Assembly (NCBI RefSeq): GCF_900101525.1
Contig: NZ_FMZD01000008.1
Coordinates: 1 to 64,000, forward strand
DNA: 64,000 nt
DNA from: Marinilactibacillus psychrotolerans
GTDB lineage: Bacteria > Bacillota > Bacilli > Lactobacillales > Carnobacteriaceae_A
Direction of reading: 5' to 3'
Program-made: the position numbers and the translations under genes
The notes under the pieces: generated by a model
What the model saw: only the letters and a program-made list of their open reading frames with translations
Database searches by the model: none
What the model was told of the DNA's origin: nothing
Part shown: positions 29,348-36,998 of the stretch, piece by piece
Numbering within the stretch: position 1 is the first letter of the stretch
How the letters are laid out: each line of letters begins with the position of its first letter

Positions 29348-29492
29348 ATTATCTCTACATAATATTTACTACTTTTTCATTTCTTCATCATATCTTCTTC
29401 AAATTTGAACTCTATACTAACTTTATACCCACAAACAACCAACTTATTTTTTGATTTTGTTACTCCTCCAAGTTTCAAGATCATCTCCTTTT
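29348..29492 (+). ncRNA. Candidate small RNA with anti-SD motifs
   Basis: A G-poor, unstructured stretch with ACUCCUCC (29462-29469), complementary to strong SD sequences, and AUCUCCUUUUU (29483 on), ending at a strong terminator. No reading frame with an SD is visible. No clear promoter was found, so this is suggestive only. Confidence 0.3.
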
Positions 29493-29522
29493 TAGCCGTC
29501 TGCTTAAGCAGGCGGTTTTTTG
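29493..29522 (+). terminator. Rho-independent terminator
   Basis: CCGTCTGC TTAA GCAGGCGG stem with a G-U wobble, followed by T6. It has a U tail only in the plus direction. Confidence 0.85.
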
Positions 29523-29676
29523 TAACCCACTATAAAGTCCAAAAGTGTAATAGTTTTTCGTTAAATCCATCGAATAAACCCGAAAATTCAGACCTTCATT
29601 TCAACGTATTTAACTGTTACCTATAACAATGTCGTAGCCCACATTTTTAATTACCCAAATTATATTCAAAATACTT

Positions 29677-30590
29677 TTATTCATAATAAGTACTCTTATT
29701 TAAACCAACAACTGTGAACTGATCTTTTAAAATATTGCGTATTCTATGCAAACTTAGCCTATTACCACACCATTCTGAAACTATTCGTGTTGTTAATTTT
29801 TTCTCAGGAAAGAGAAACATAAACTCTTGAATATTTTTCAATGTAACTTCTTTAATGGTGGCGTTTTTATCGCAATCCTTACATAAACAAGACCGTTGAC
29901 TAAGAATGAGATCAAAAGAGCCACAATTAGAACAACACAACCCTTTTTTGCACTGATCAAAATGATAACTAGTAACTGCTTTTGAAATGTAATACTACTT
30001 TTATGCAGTCTAATAAACATATCCGCTAGAAAATGATTATTTTTAGTTAAAAGTCTGCTAGTATTATTAATTTCCAGAAAATGATTTTTTATCTGAGTCG
30101 GTAGGATAATGGGATCTTCTATTCTAGCTTGGTATAAGGTGAAAGCTGAATTTATAAATACTACATTTACCTCTACTTTATATTTTAACCCCCATTCTTT
30201 TAACAAAGACAATATATTATGTTCTATTCTCTTACGCTGAAATAAAGGATTATTAACTTCTGTTCCATTACTAGTCATTAACTCCCCAGAATTTATCAAA
30301 TAATTCCCTGAATAGTTTTTTACTTCATATATATAAATAGTATCCGAAGTTATTAATAATGAATCAATTTGAAATGTTGTTCCATTATTTACAAGCAATA
30401 AGTCATTCAATACAATAATTTCATTACATAAATATGTTTCAATTTTTTTATCAAATTCTTTTTCTCCATCGAATCCTTTTTCAAGATTTAGTAATAGTCT
30501 TTTGTCTTTTTCCGTTAGATTTATTCGTCTATTTAAATATTCCATTCCTATCATTAGTTTTGATTTTTCTCTATTTTTTGCTATTTTCAT
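29677..30590 (-). pseudogene. NERD-domain protein disrupted by a frameshift
   Basis: The first frame (250 codons from 30590, SD GAGGT) has a NERD nuclease-related domain at about residues 37-140 (FDGEKEFDKKIE, QIDSLLITSDTIYIYEVKNYSG). Near residue 205 it runs into nonsense, while the -1 frame continues with YHFDQCKKGLCCSNCG, a zinc-ribbon-like CxxC pair and a C-terminal HTH-like segment ending at 29677. The break is at a T4 run (29980-29983); one extra base there would restore one protein of about 300 residues. Either a true pseudogene or a homopolymer sequencing error. Function of the family is unknown. Confidence 0.7.
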
Positions 30591-30670
30591 TAAATTTTCA
30601 CCTCACTAGTAAAACTATCTTTTTAAATAAAAGTCCATTATATTATTTCACTACTTATCATATTTCCAAA

Positions 30671-31012
30671 CTTCAGTTAGCATATATAAGTACTTTCTCT
30701 TACTACTCAGTTGGTGTTCCATACCCAGTTGAGATATATCTACTTTTTCTCTTACTACTTATTTCTTTTTGATCTCTCAGTTAATAGAAATAACATCTTT
30801 CTACTATTACTCCTTCTATTATCAAGTCTCAGTTGGCACATACTTTCTCTTTCACCTACTACTCAGTTCTTTTTGGACTCTCAGTTATCACATATTCCTT
30901 TCTTTTCTTATTACTCATTCCTTTTTTGATTCTCAGTTGTAACATATCATCTCTTTCTCTTAAAACTCAGCTCACTTTGACACTGCAGTTAGTATATATA
31001 ATGCATTTCCAT
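30671..31012. repeat. Seven degenerate tandem repeats, exact 52-bp period
   Basis: The pentamer CAGTT recurs at 30674, 30726, 30778, 30830, 30882, 30934 and 30986, each exactly 52 bases apart. The units share the pattern CTCAGTT, then ACATAT-like, then TTTCTCTTACTACTCAGTT-like, then TTTTTGA. A second CAGTT-like element occurs at offset +34 in several units. The plus strand is pyrimidine-rich. The array fills the gap between the NERD pseudogene and the amidohydrolase terminator. 52 bp equals five turns at 10.4 bp per turn. Confidence 0.85.
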
Positions 31013-31022
31013 TAAATAAAGT

Positions 31023-31056
31023 AAAAAATCAGCCGATTAAATCGGCTGATTCCCTT
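31023..31056. terminator. Terminator of the amidohydrolase gene (bidirectional)
   Basis: Perfect 11-bp stem AATCAGCCGAT/ATCGGCTGATT with a 3-base loop. T/A runs on both sides. Confidence 0.88.
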
Positions 31057-31063
31057 TTTTAAA

Positions 31064-32305
31064 CTATTTCATTAAATTTTTTACTATCTTACCGTCTTTG
31101 ATGACGAGCTGGATCGTATCTTGATCTCCAAGACTCGCAATGTCTTTTAATGGATCCCCTTTGACAACTACGATGTCAGCTAGTTTTCCTTTTTCGAGCG
31201 TTCCAACTTTGTCTTCCCAACCCAAGCAAGCAGCCGCTATTTTCGTTGTAGCTACAATGGCCTCCATAGGTGTCATTCCAGCTTCAGCCATTAGGGCCAA
31301 CTCTCTCAAGTTTGTTCCATGTGGCATGACACCTGCATCTGTTCCCATTGCAATTTTCACGCCTGCTTTATGGGCTTTCGAAAAGCTCTCTTTATGAATC
31401 TCAATGACTTCGCTTGCTTTTTGAACAGCTGAGTCTGGCATCCCAGTTTCTTTAGCTAACTCCAATACCGCAACTGGTGCGAGTAATGTCGGGACTAAGT
31501 AAGTACCATGCTCTTTCATTAACTCGATTACTTCATCATCCAAGAAAATGCCATGCTCAATTGAATGGATGCCCGCTTTAACAGCTTGTTTGATTCCTTC
31601 TGCTCCTTGAGCATGCGCCATGACTTTTACGTCTTTACGGAATGTTGCTTCTTCTACAATCACTTTTAATTCCTCTAATGAGAATTGAGTAAATTCGGGG
31701 TGATCAGTTGCGCTCAAAACACCGCCTGTCGCGTGAACTTTAATGACTTCCGCTCCCGCTCTTAACATTTCTCTTGTTTTCTTTCTGACTTCTTCGACGC
31801 CATCTGCTTTCCCATCAGGCATACCAGGATAACCAGCTTGAAGCAGTTCGACCGTTTGTCCTGAAGTTGTATATCCATCTCCATGACCCCCTGTGATCGT
31901 TAAAGCATTGATACTTAGTTGCATCCGTGGACCCTCAACTATGCCATCTTCAACTGCCTTTTTCACCCCTAAATCAGCACCTAAAGCATCACGGACAGAA
32001 GTAATACCCGCATCTAGAGTTTTCTTCATGTATTCAATTGCTTGATAAAACTTATAGGAAAACGGGGTTTCTAGTCTGCTCTGGACCGAAGAATATTCCA
32101 TCATCATATGCACATGCGTATCGATAAATCCTGGAACAATTGTGCCACCCTCAACATCAATAATTTCATCCACTTCATCGGTATAGTCCCCTTCATTACC
32201 GACAAACACAATTAAATTCTCTTCAATTACAACAATGCCTTTCTCTATAGGAATGCCCCCATTCCCGTCAATCAGCTGACCATTTTTAATCATAACTTTT
32301 GACAT
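31064..32305 (-). CDS. Metal-dependent amidohydrolase family protein (imidazolonepropionase/prolidase-like)
   Basis: A 413-residue amidohydrolase with the binuclear-site series: DTHVH (HxH) near residue 65, a probable carboxylated Lys in VIKVHATGG, His in VMAHAQG and SIEHGIF, and Asp in MGTDAGVMPHG. This subgroup includes enzymes hydrolysing Xaa-Pro or related dipeptides and cyclic amides; the substrate is not clear. No signal peptide, so cytoplasmic. The start at 32305 has GGGGAG 6 bases upstream; the TTG-initiated reading covers that SD. It follows trpB but seems separate, with a gap of about 185 nt. Confidence 0.82.
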   Translation of the reverse strand: MSKVMIKNGQLIDGNGGIPIEKGIVVIEENLIVFVGNEGDYTDEVDEIIDVEGGTIVPGFIDTHVHMMMEYSSVQSRLETPFSYKFYQAIEYMKKTLDAGITSVRDALGADLGVKKAVEDGIVEGPRMQLSINALTITGGHGDGYTTSGQTVELLQAGYPGMPDGKADGVEEVRKKTREMLRAGAEVIKVHATGGVLSATDHPEFTQFSLEELKVIVEEATFRKDVKVMAHAQGAEGIKQAVKAGIHSIEHGIFLDDEVIELMKEHGTYLVPTLLAPVAVLELAKETGMPDSAVQKASEVIEIHKESFSKAHKAGVKIAMGTDAGVMPHGTNLRELALMAEAGMTPMEAIVATTKIAAACLGWEDKVGTLEKGKLADIVVVKGDPLKDIASLGDQDTIQLVIKDGKIVKNLMK

Positions 32306-32490
32306 ATAACTCTCCCCCAAATCAATGAATTGATTCTATTCTAACGCAATCTCTAACTAAATACTACAATATGATGAAATTTAGATTATAACTTTATCAT
32401 TAAATATACGTTTATAAAAAAAGAATCTGTTTAAAAATTAAGGAAAGGGTTTTTGGCATTTCAAAATAATATACTCAACAAGTTTCTTTA

Positions 32491-33651
32491 CTATCCATTT
32501 TTCAGTAAATCATGTACATGCACTACGTCCTTATCTCCTCGACCTGAAATTGTTATGATAATCGATTCTTCTTTATTGAATTGTGGTGCCAGCTTTTTAG
32601 CTAGAGCTATCGCATGTGCACTTTCTAATGCCGGAATAATTCCTTCTTTTGAAGATAATAGTTTGAATGCCTCTAATACTTCTTCTTTTGAGACTGTATA
32701 GTATTCTGCTCGTCCAGTTTCTTTTAAATAACTATGTTCGGGACCTATACCTGGGTAATCTAATCCCGCAGCAATAGAGTAGGTCGGTGCAGGTTCACCA
32801 TTTTCATCTTGAAGTACCAGTGTTTTAAACCCGTGTATTTCTGCCGGAGCCCCTTTTGCCATTGTTGCAGCTTCTTCTGGTTCTGCTCCGATCAAACGTA
32901 CAGAAGGTTCATCAATATAATGGGCAAAAGACCCAATCGCATTGCTACCCCCTCCAACGACTGCTAAAACTGCCGCTGGAAGATTTCCCTCTTGTTCTAA
33001 TATTTGTTTTTTTGATTCTTCACTAATAATAGACTGAAAATGTTTGACCATTGAAGGAAAAGGGTGTGGACCGACAGCTGAACCCAATAAATAAAATGTT
33101 GATTCATAGTTTTCTACTAGATCAGCCAATGCAACATCGACTGCGTCTTTTAATCTGCCTTGTCCTTTTTCTACAGGGATGACTTTTGCCCCTAACAATT
33201 CCATACGAAAGACATTTAATGCTTGTCGTTCGGTATCCAGTTTGCCCATGTAGATGGTACAATCCATTCCAAACATTGCACAGGCTGTAGCCGTCGCAAC
33301 TCCATGCTGTCCAGCACTTGTCTCAGCGATGATCCTGTGCGCCCCCATTCGTTTGGCAAGCAGAATCTGTCCAACAACATTATTGATTTTGTGAGCACCA
33401 GTATGATTCAGGTCTTCTCGTTTCAAGTAGATTTTCGGACCATTGAATTCTTTAGTCAGTCTTGAAGCATAGGTAAGTGGATTCTCTCTCCCTACGTATT
33501 CTTTCAATGTTTCCTTGAATTCTTGATTAAAATCCGGATCGTTTTTATATTTCTCGAATTTATTAGCCAAGTTATCTAGTACTGCTTTCAATTCAGGTGG
33601 TACAAAGCTGCCTCCAAAAATTCCAAAATAGCCTTCTTGATTTGTCATCAT
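32491..33651 (-). CDS. trpB: Tryptophan synthase beta subunit, orphan
   Basis: About 386 residues. The PLP lysine is in LNHTGAHKINN, with AETSAGQHGVA, GGGSNAIG (phosphate loop) and SGRGDKD near the C-terminus: a complete TrpB1-like enzyme. It condenses indole with serine to tryptophan. No trpA or other trp gene is nearby; instead it ends the trpXYZ operon, 57-70 nt after trpZ, so it may salvage indole. Start uncertain: ATG 33651 is chosen, and TTG 33654 has slightly better SD spacing. Confidence 0.93.
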   Translation of the reverse strand: MMTNQEGYFGIFGGSFVPPELKAVLDNLANKFEKYKNDPDFNQEFKETLKEYVGRENPLTYASRLTKEFNGPKIYLKREDLNHTGAHKINNVVGQILLAKRMGAHRIIAETSAGQHGVATATACAMFGMDCTIYMGKLDTERQALNVFRMELLGAKVIPVEKGQGRLKDAVDVALADLVENYESTFYLLGSAVGPHPFPSMVKHFQSIISEESKKQILEQEGNLPAAVLAVVGGGSNAIGSFAHYIDEPSVRLIGAEPEEAATMAKGAPAEIHGFKTLVLQDENGEPAPTYSIAAGLDYPGIGPEHSYLKETGRAEYYTVSKEEVLEAFKLLSSKEGIIPALESAHAIALAKKLAPQFNKEESIIITISGRGDKDVVHVHDLLKNG

Positions 33652-33719
33652 CAACCATCGCACTCCTTTTTCCCTTTTATTCAGTATTTTGGTTTTTATT
33701 CATTAACTGAACCTACCGA

Positions 33720-34502
33720 TTAAATAGTCGGAGTCAATTTATCTTCTTCAAATAATTTCAGCAAATCTTTTAATGTCATTTTTTCTTTTTCTTCCTGATT
33801 TAGATCCAGCGTGATCTTTCCGTCTTTCATTACAATCAGTCGATTTCCATAAACTAGCGCATCTTCCATTTGATGTGTGATCATCATACACGTCAATTTT
33901 TTCTCTTGAATAATTTCATTGGTTAGTTGCATCAACTTCTTCGATGTCTTAGGATCCAAAGCTGCGGTATGCTCATCTAAGAGCAACAAAGAAGGCTCTG
34001 TCAACGTCGCCATCAGTAAACTCAACGATTGCCTTTGCCCACCGGATAAGTTTCCTGCCGGCGCATCGATTTGCTTTTCTAGCCCATTACCGATTGTGCT
34101 GCACAGTTCTATAAATTGCTCTTTATTTTTCTTCAAGTTTCTAGAGCGGAGTGTTTTTCTTTCTCCTCTTAGCTTCGCTAGCAACAAATTTTCTGCCACA
34201 GTCATTCTGGGTGCTGTACCCATTTTAGGATCTTGGAAAACTCTTGAAATCAGATTGGCTCTTCTTTCTTCTTTCCACTTTGTAATATTTTTATCTTTCA
34301 GCATCACTGTTCCGTCTGTTACCTCAGTAGACCCAGTAATACTATTGAACAAAGTTGATTTCCCAGCACCATTTCCTCCAAGTACGGTGACAAACTCCCC
34401 TTCATTCAAAGTGAAATCTACGCCATCTAAAATACGATTATCTTCATCTGCTTCATTCGCGATAACTTTTGTAAGATTCGTTAATTGTAATAATGCGCTC
34501 AT
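33720..34502 (-). CDS. trpZ: ABC transporter ATP-binding protein, tryptophan system (TrpZ)
   Basis: A 260-residue ABC ATPase. Walker A GGNGAGKST, Q-loop, signature LSGGQRQSLSLLMA, Walker B LLLLDEHTAALDP and H-loop MMITHQM. It pairs with the permease encoded upstream; the two genes overlap by 4 bases (ATGA). Assigned to tryptophan uptake from the TrpXYZ-type order, the linked trpB and the Trp-codon leader; the family as such also handles other substrates. Confidence 0.85.
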   Translation of the reverse strand: MSALLQLTNLTKVIANEADEDNRILDGVDFTLNEGEFVTVLGGNGAGKSTLFNSITGSTEVTDGTVMLKDKNITKWKEERRANLISRVFQDPKMGTAPRMTVAENLLLAKLRGERKTLRSRNLKKNKEQFIELCSTIGNGLEKQIDAPAGNLSGGQRQSLSLLMATLTEPSLLLLDEHTAALDPKTSKKLMQLTNEIIQEKKLTCMMITHQMEDALVYGNRLIVMKDGKITLDLNQEEKEKMTLKDLLKLFEEDKLTPTI

Positions 34503-35380
34503 GCTTTTTCTCCTCTCCCGATTAATGTACCTAAATTCAAGCTTTTTCTGATTTGTGGAATCATTAAACAGATTGCTAAAATCACAGAGCTGAAGATTCG
34601 AATATACGTAGTGTCGAATCCTAATTCAATAACACCTAATAATAGGATTTGATATAAAACACTTCCGATAACAATTGTACATAAGCGTTCGCCTAGTTTT
34701 AAATCTTTGAACATGACTTCCCCAATGATTAGTGACGCTAACCCGATGACGATAACACCAGTCCCGCCATTTACATCTGCATAGCCATTATTTTGTGAAA
34801 CCAGCGCTCCGGCCAATGCAATGACACCATTTGAAATAACGAGACCTAGTATTTTCATGTTATCAGTACGAATCCCTAATGAACGTGCCATGTCTTCATT
34901 ATCTCCAGTAGCGATAAATGCTTGTCCTAAATTTGTATAAAAGAATGCTAAAACCACACTGATCAGTATTACTAACACAATAACGCCAATAAACACCACA
35001 TCATAATAATTAGGCAATCCATTAAATAAATCAAAAATTGTTTCTTGGTTGAGCAAGTTGATATTTGGTCGTTTCATAATGAATAACATAACGGAATGCA
35101 GTCCTGACATCACTAGTATTCCTGCTAGAATAACAGGGACTTTTCCTTTTGTATAAAGGAGTCCTGTCACTAACCCTGCGCCCATTCCGGCAATAATCGC
35201 CAAGAATATCGCTAGGATCGGTGGTACATCTGAAACAATGGCTGTTACGGCTACTGCTGCACCTAAAGGAAAGGATCCTTCCGTTGTTAAATCTGGAAAT
35301 TTCAATATGCGGTACGTTAGGTATAATCCTATTCCGAGTACGGCCCATAAAAACCCTTGTGCGATCGCTGAAATAATCAT
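34499..35380 (-). CDS. trpY: ABC transporter permease, tryptophan system (TrpY)
   Basis: A 293-residue permease of the branched-chain/TrpY-like type with about eight to nine transmembrane segments; FPDLTTEGSFPLGAAVA near residue 30 and ALGVRTDNMK-like SLGIRTDNMKILG are characteristic of the family linked to ABC_sub_bind proteins. It begins 2 nt after trpX and overlaps trpZ. It provides the membrane channel of the importer. Confidence 0.85.
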   Translation of the reverse strand: MIISAIAQGFLWAVLGIGLYLTYRILKFPDLTTEGSFPLGAAVAVTAIVSDVPPILAIFLAIIAGMGAGLVTGLLYTKGKVPVILAGILVMSGLHSVMLFIMKRPNINLLNQETIFDLFNGLPNYYDVVFIGVIVLVILISVVLAFFYTNLGQAFIATGDNEDMARSLGIRTDNMKILGLVISNGVIALAGALVSQNNGYADVNGGTGVIVIGLASLIIGEVMFKDLKLGERLCTIVIGSVLYQILLLGVIELGFDTTYIRIFSSVILAICLMIPQIRKSLNLGTLIGRGEKA

Positions 35381-35382
35381 AT

Positions 35383-36426
35383 TTATTCTCCTCCTGCTTC
35401 TGGTTCAATAATCTTGCTGTTCTCTAAAATTTCTTCAGATATGGTGACTCCAATTGATTCTGCTTTTTGAACATTAATCAACTGATCTCCACCTTCTACG
35501 ATATATACTGGAAATTCTGCTGGATTTTTACCATCCAGTACCTCCGCTGCCATTCTACCGGATTCAACACCGAGCTGAACTTGACTAATCCCAACTGTTG
35601 CCAGTCCACCTTGAGCAATCATGATATCTACTGTAGGTATTAGGGGCATATTGTAACGGTCTGCTTCGCTGACCACTGTATTAAATGCACTAGCTATCGT
35701 ATTATCTGTCGGTAAGTATATGACATCTACCTCTTTAGCCATGCTAGCGACCATTTGCTGAATCTCATTTGTACTAGAAACAGTATACGTTTCAGGAGTC
35801 AAACCAGCTTGTTCGATAGCAGATTCTGCTCTTCTAGCTTCTGCTCGCGCATTATCTTCTCCTGAACTATAAAGTAGTCCCACAGTTTCTACATCTGGCA
35901 AAATATCTGTCATTAATCTGATCTGATCTTCGACTGGAGCCTGATTTTTCACCCCTGTTACATTAGCGCCAGGGTTTTCCTCAGATTCAACTAATCCAGA
36001 ACCCACAGGATCTGAAACGGCAGCCATGATTACAGGGATTTCGCTAGAGGCATTCTTCAACGCTTGGCTCGCAGGCGTTCCAATCCCTATTAAAATATCT
36101 GCACCTTCATTAACTAAAGAATTTGCCATTGTATTCATCAAATTCTGATCTCCTTGGGCATTTTGGAAATTAATTTCTATATTCTCTGCCTCACCGTATC
36201 CATTTTCCTCTAATCCCTGAATCGTCCCTTCCCGAATTTCATCTAATGATGGATGACTAGTCGTTTGAAGTAATCCCACTGTTAAAGTTTCTTCCGAAAT
36301 ACTTGAATCTTCGCTTTCCCCACTTATCGTTTGTTGATTATTACTTTGTTCATTCGGAAAAAAGAACCCTATTATTAGTACAGCAAAGATCAATCCAAAT
36401 GTTACGAACATACCTTTTCTTTTCAT
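35383..36426 (-). CDS. trpX: Tryptophan ABC transporter substrate-binding protein (TrpX)
   Basis: A 347-residue ABC_sub_bind-family protein. An N-terminal hydrophobic segment (residues 6-24) lacks a lipobox cysteine, so it is probably membrane-anchored, as in streptococcal TrpX. Two periplasmic-binding-like lobes follow: TVGLLQTTSHPSLDEIREG, LIGIGTPASQA, VMAAVSDPVGSGLV. SD GAGAGG is about 11 bases upstream. First gene of trpX-Y-Z-B, preceded by two Trp-rich leader peptides and two terminators. Confidence 0.85.
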   Translation of the reverse strand: MKRKGMFVTFGLIFAVLIIGFFFPNEQSNNQQTISGESEDSSISEETLTVGLLQTTSHPSLDEIREGTIQGLEENGYGEAENIEINFQNAQGDQNLMNTMANSLVNEGADILIGIGTPASQALKNASSEIPVIMAAVSDPVGSGLVESEENPGANVTGVKNQAPVEDQIRLMTDILPDVETVGLLYSSGEDNARAEARRAESAIEQAGLTPETYTVSSTNEIQQMVASMAKEVDVIYLPTDNTIASAFNTVVSEADRYNMPLIPTVDIMIAQGGLATVGISQVQLGVESGRMAAEVLDGKNPAEFPVYIVEGGDQLINVQKAESIGVTISEEILENSKIIEPEAGGE

Positions 36427-36446
36427 CAGTTATATTTCCTCTCCAG

Positions 36447-36497
36447 TTAATTTTTATATTTCCTATATATTGATTTCCAGTCCCAGTCAGCGTTCAT
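36447..36497 (-). CDS. Leader peptide 2, MNADWDWKSIYRKYKN
   Basis: A 16-codon frame that contains two Trp codons in a Trp-Asp-Trp cluster and ends 20 bases before the trpX start. AAGGGG lies 9 bases upstream of its ATG. Length, Trp density (2 of 16) and position suggest ribosome stalling that tunes trpX translation. Too short for coding statistics; inferred from context. Confidence 0.5.
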   Translation of the reverse strand: MNADWDWKSIYRKYKN

Positions 36498-36564
36498 CTG
36501 TATCAGCCCCTTAATCCTTTGCATATAGTGTTTTCATTTGAGCACTTTTTATTTTAGATAAAAT

Positions 36565-36611
36565 AAAAAAGGCAATCCCCACACTTATTTTGAGTAGTGG
36601 AAATTGCCTTT
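36565..36611 (-). terminator. Second terminator (T2) of the trp leader
   Basis: AAAGGCAAT/ATTGCCTTT outer stem (36603-36611 with 36568-36576), wobble-paired inner part, and a U6 tail on the minus strand. Its 5' arm can alternatively pair with the 3' arm of T1. Confidence 0.75.
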
Positions 36612-36618
36612 AAAATAT

Positions 36619-36655
36619 GCAAAAACCACATAGATATAGTGATATCCATGTGGTT
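36619..36655 (-). terminator. First terminator (T1) of the trp leader
   Basis: A 14-bp stem AACCACAUGGAUAU/AUAUCUAUGUGGUU (36642-36655 with 36624-36637, one wobble) with a CACU loop and a U run. The 5' arm can instead pair with the upstream segment GUAUCUAUG. Confidence 0.8.
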
Positions 36656-36687
36656 ATTTATCTAAAATTTCTTGAGAAATAAGCCCG

Positions 36688-36752
36688 CATAGATACAAAA
36701 TTTAGAATGTTTTCTAAACGTTGTATCTATGAGTTGTCTCATATCTACAACG
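36688..36752 (-). promoter_or_regulatory. Alternative stems of the trp attenuator
   Basis: Segment 1 (36738-36752) pairs with segment 2 (36719-36733) in 13 bp interrupted by a tandem GA mismatch. Segment 2 pairs alternatively with segment 3 (36688-36707) in 11+7 bp. Segment 3 GUAUCUAUG pairs alternatively with the T1 5' arm CAUGGAUAU. The leader stop codon lies within segment 1. Confidence 0.6.
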
Positions 36753-36813
36753 ATCTACGCCAGCTTTGCCAATTCATATTCAATTGTACTGTTTGCTTAG
36801 AATCGAAGTTCAT
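36745..36813 (-). CDS. Leader peptide 1 with two Trp codons
   Basis: A 22-codon frame reading MNFDSKQTVQLNMNWQSWRR then SL, with AAGGAG 8 bases upstream. Trp codons 15 and 18 sit just ahead of the first stem of a terminator cascade. This is the arrangement of a trp-type attenuation leader: stalling at Trp codons would leave segment 1 free. Coding is inferred from the SD and position. Confidence 0.65.
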   Translation of the reverse strand: MNFDSKQTVQLNMNWQSWRRSL

Positions 36814-36850
36814 GAGTTTTTCTCCTTTTGTCATCTCTAATGTGATTTTT

Positions 36851-36879
36851 ATATTACAGTGTAAAATTCAACTTGTCAA
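36851..36879 (-). promoter_or_regulatory. Promoter of the trp leader operon
   Basis: -35 TTGACA (36874-36879), 17-bp spacer and -10 TAATAT (36851-36856) on the minus strand, about 35 bases before the leader peptide 1 start. Confidence 0.8.
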
Positions 36880-36998
36880 CAAATTAGATATAAATCCCTG
36901 TTCCTATTTTTATTCATATCAATAAACCAAATCCCCTCTACATTCTTGAAGTTAAATCATGGTAAACTATTAATGGAGAGAATAGAAAGGTGTTATAT

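Noticed and set aside
30671-31012. CRISPR array or type III toxin-antitoxin RNA repeats
   Set aside because: The units have no invariant repeat with unique spacers, no cas genes are near, and no ToxN-like gene is present.
30434-31015. Three overlapping plus-strand frames rich in Leu, Phe and Ser
   Set aside because: They arise from the pyrimidine-rich repeat array and the antisense of the NERD gene, have no SD, and shift frame with the 52-bp period (not a multiple of three).
36565-36813. T-box riboswitch for the tryptophan operon
   Set aside because: No T-box core (UGGNACCGCG type) is found; the leader has Trp codons and alternative hairpins instead.
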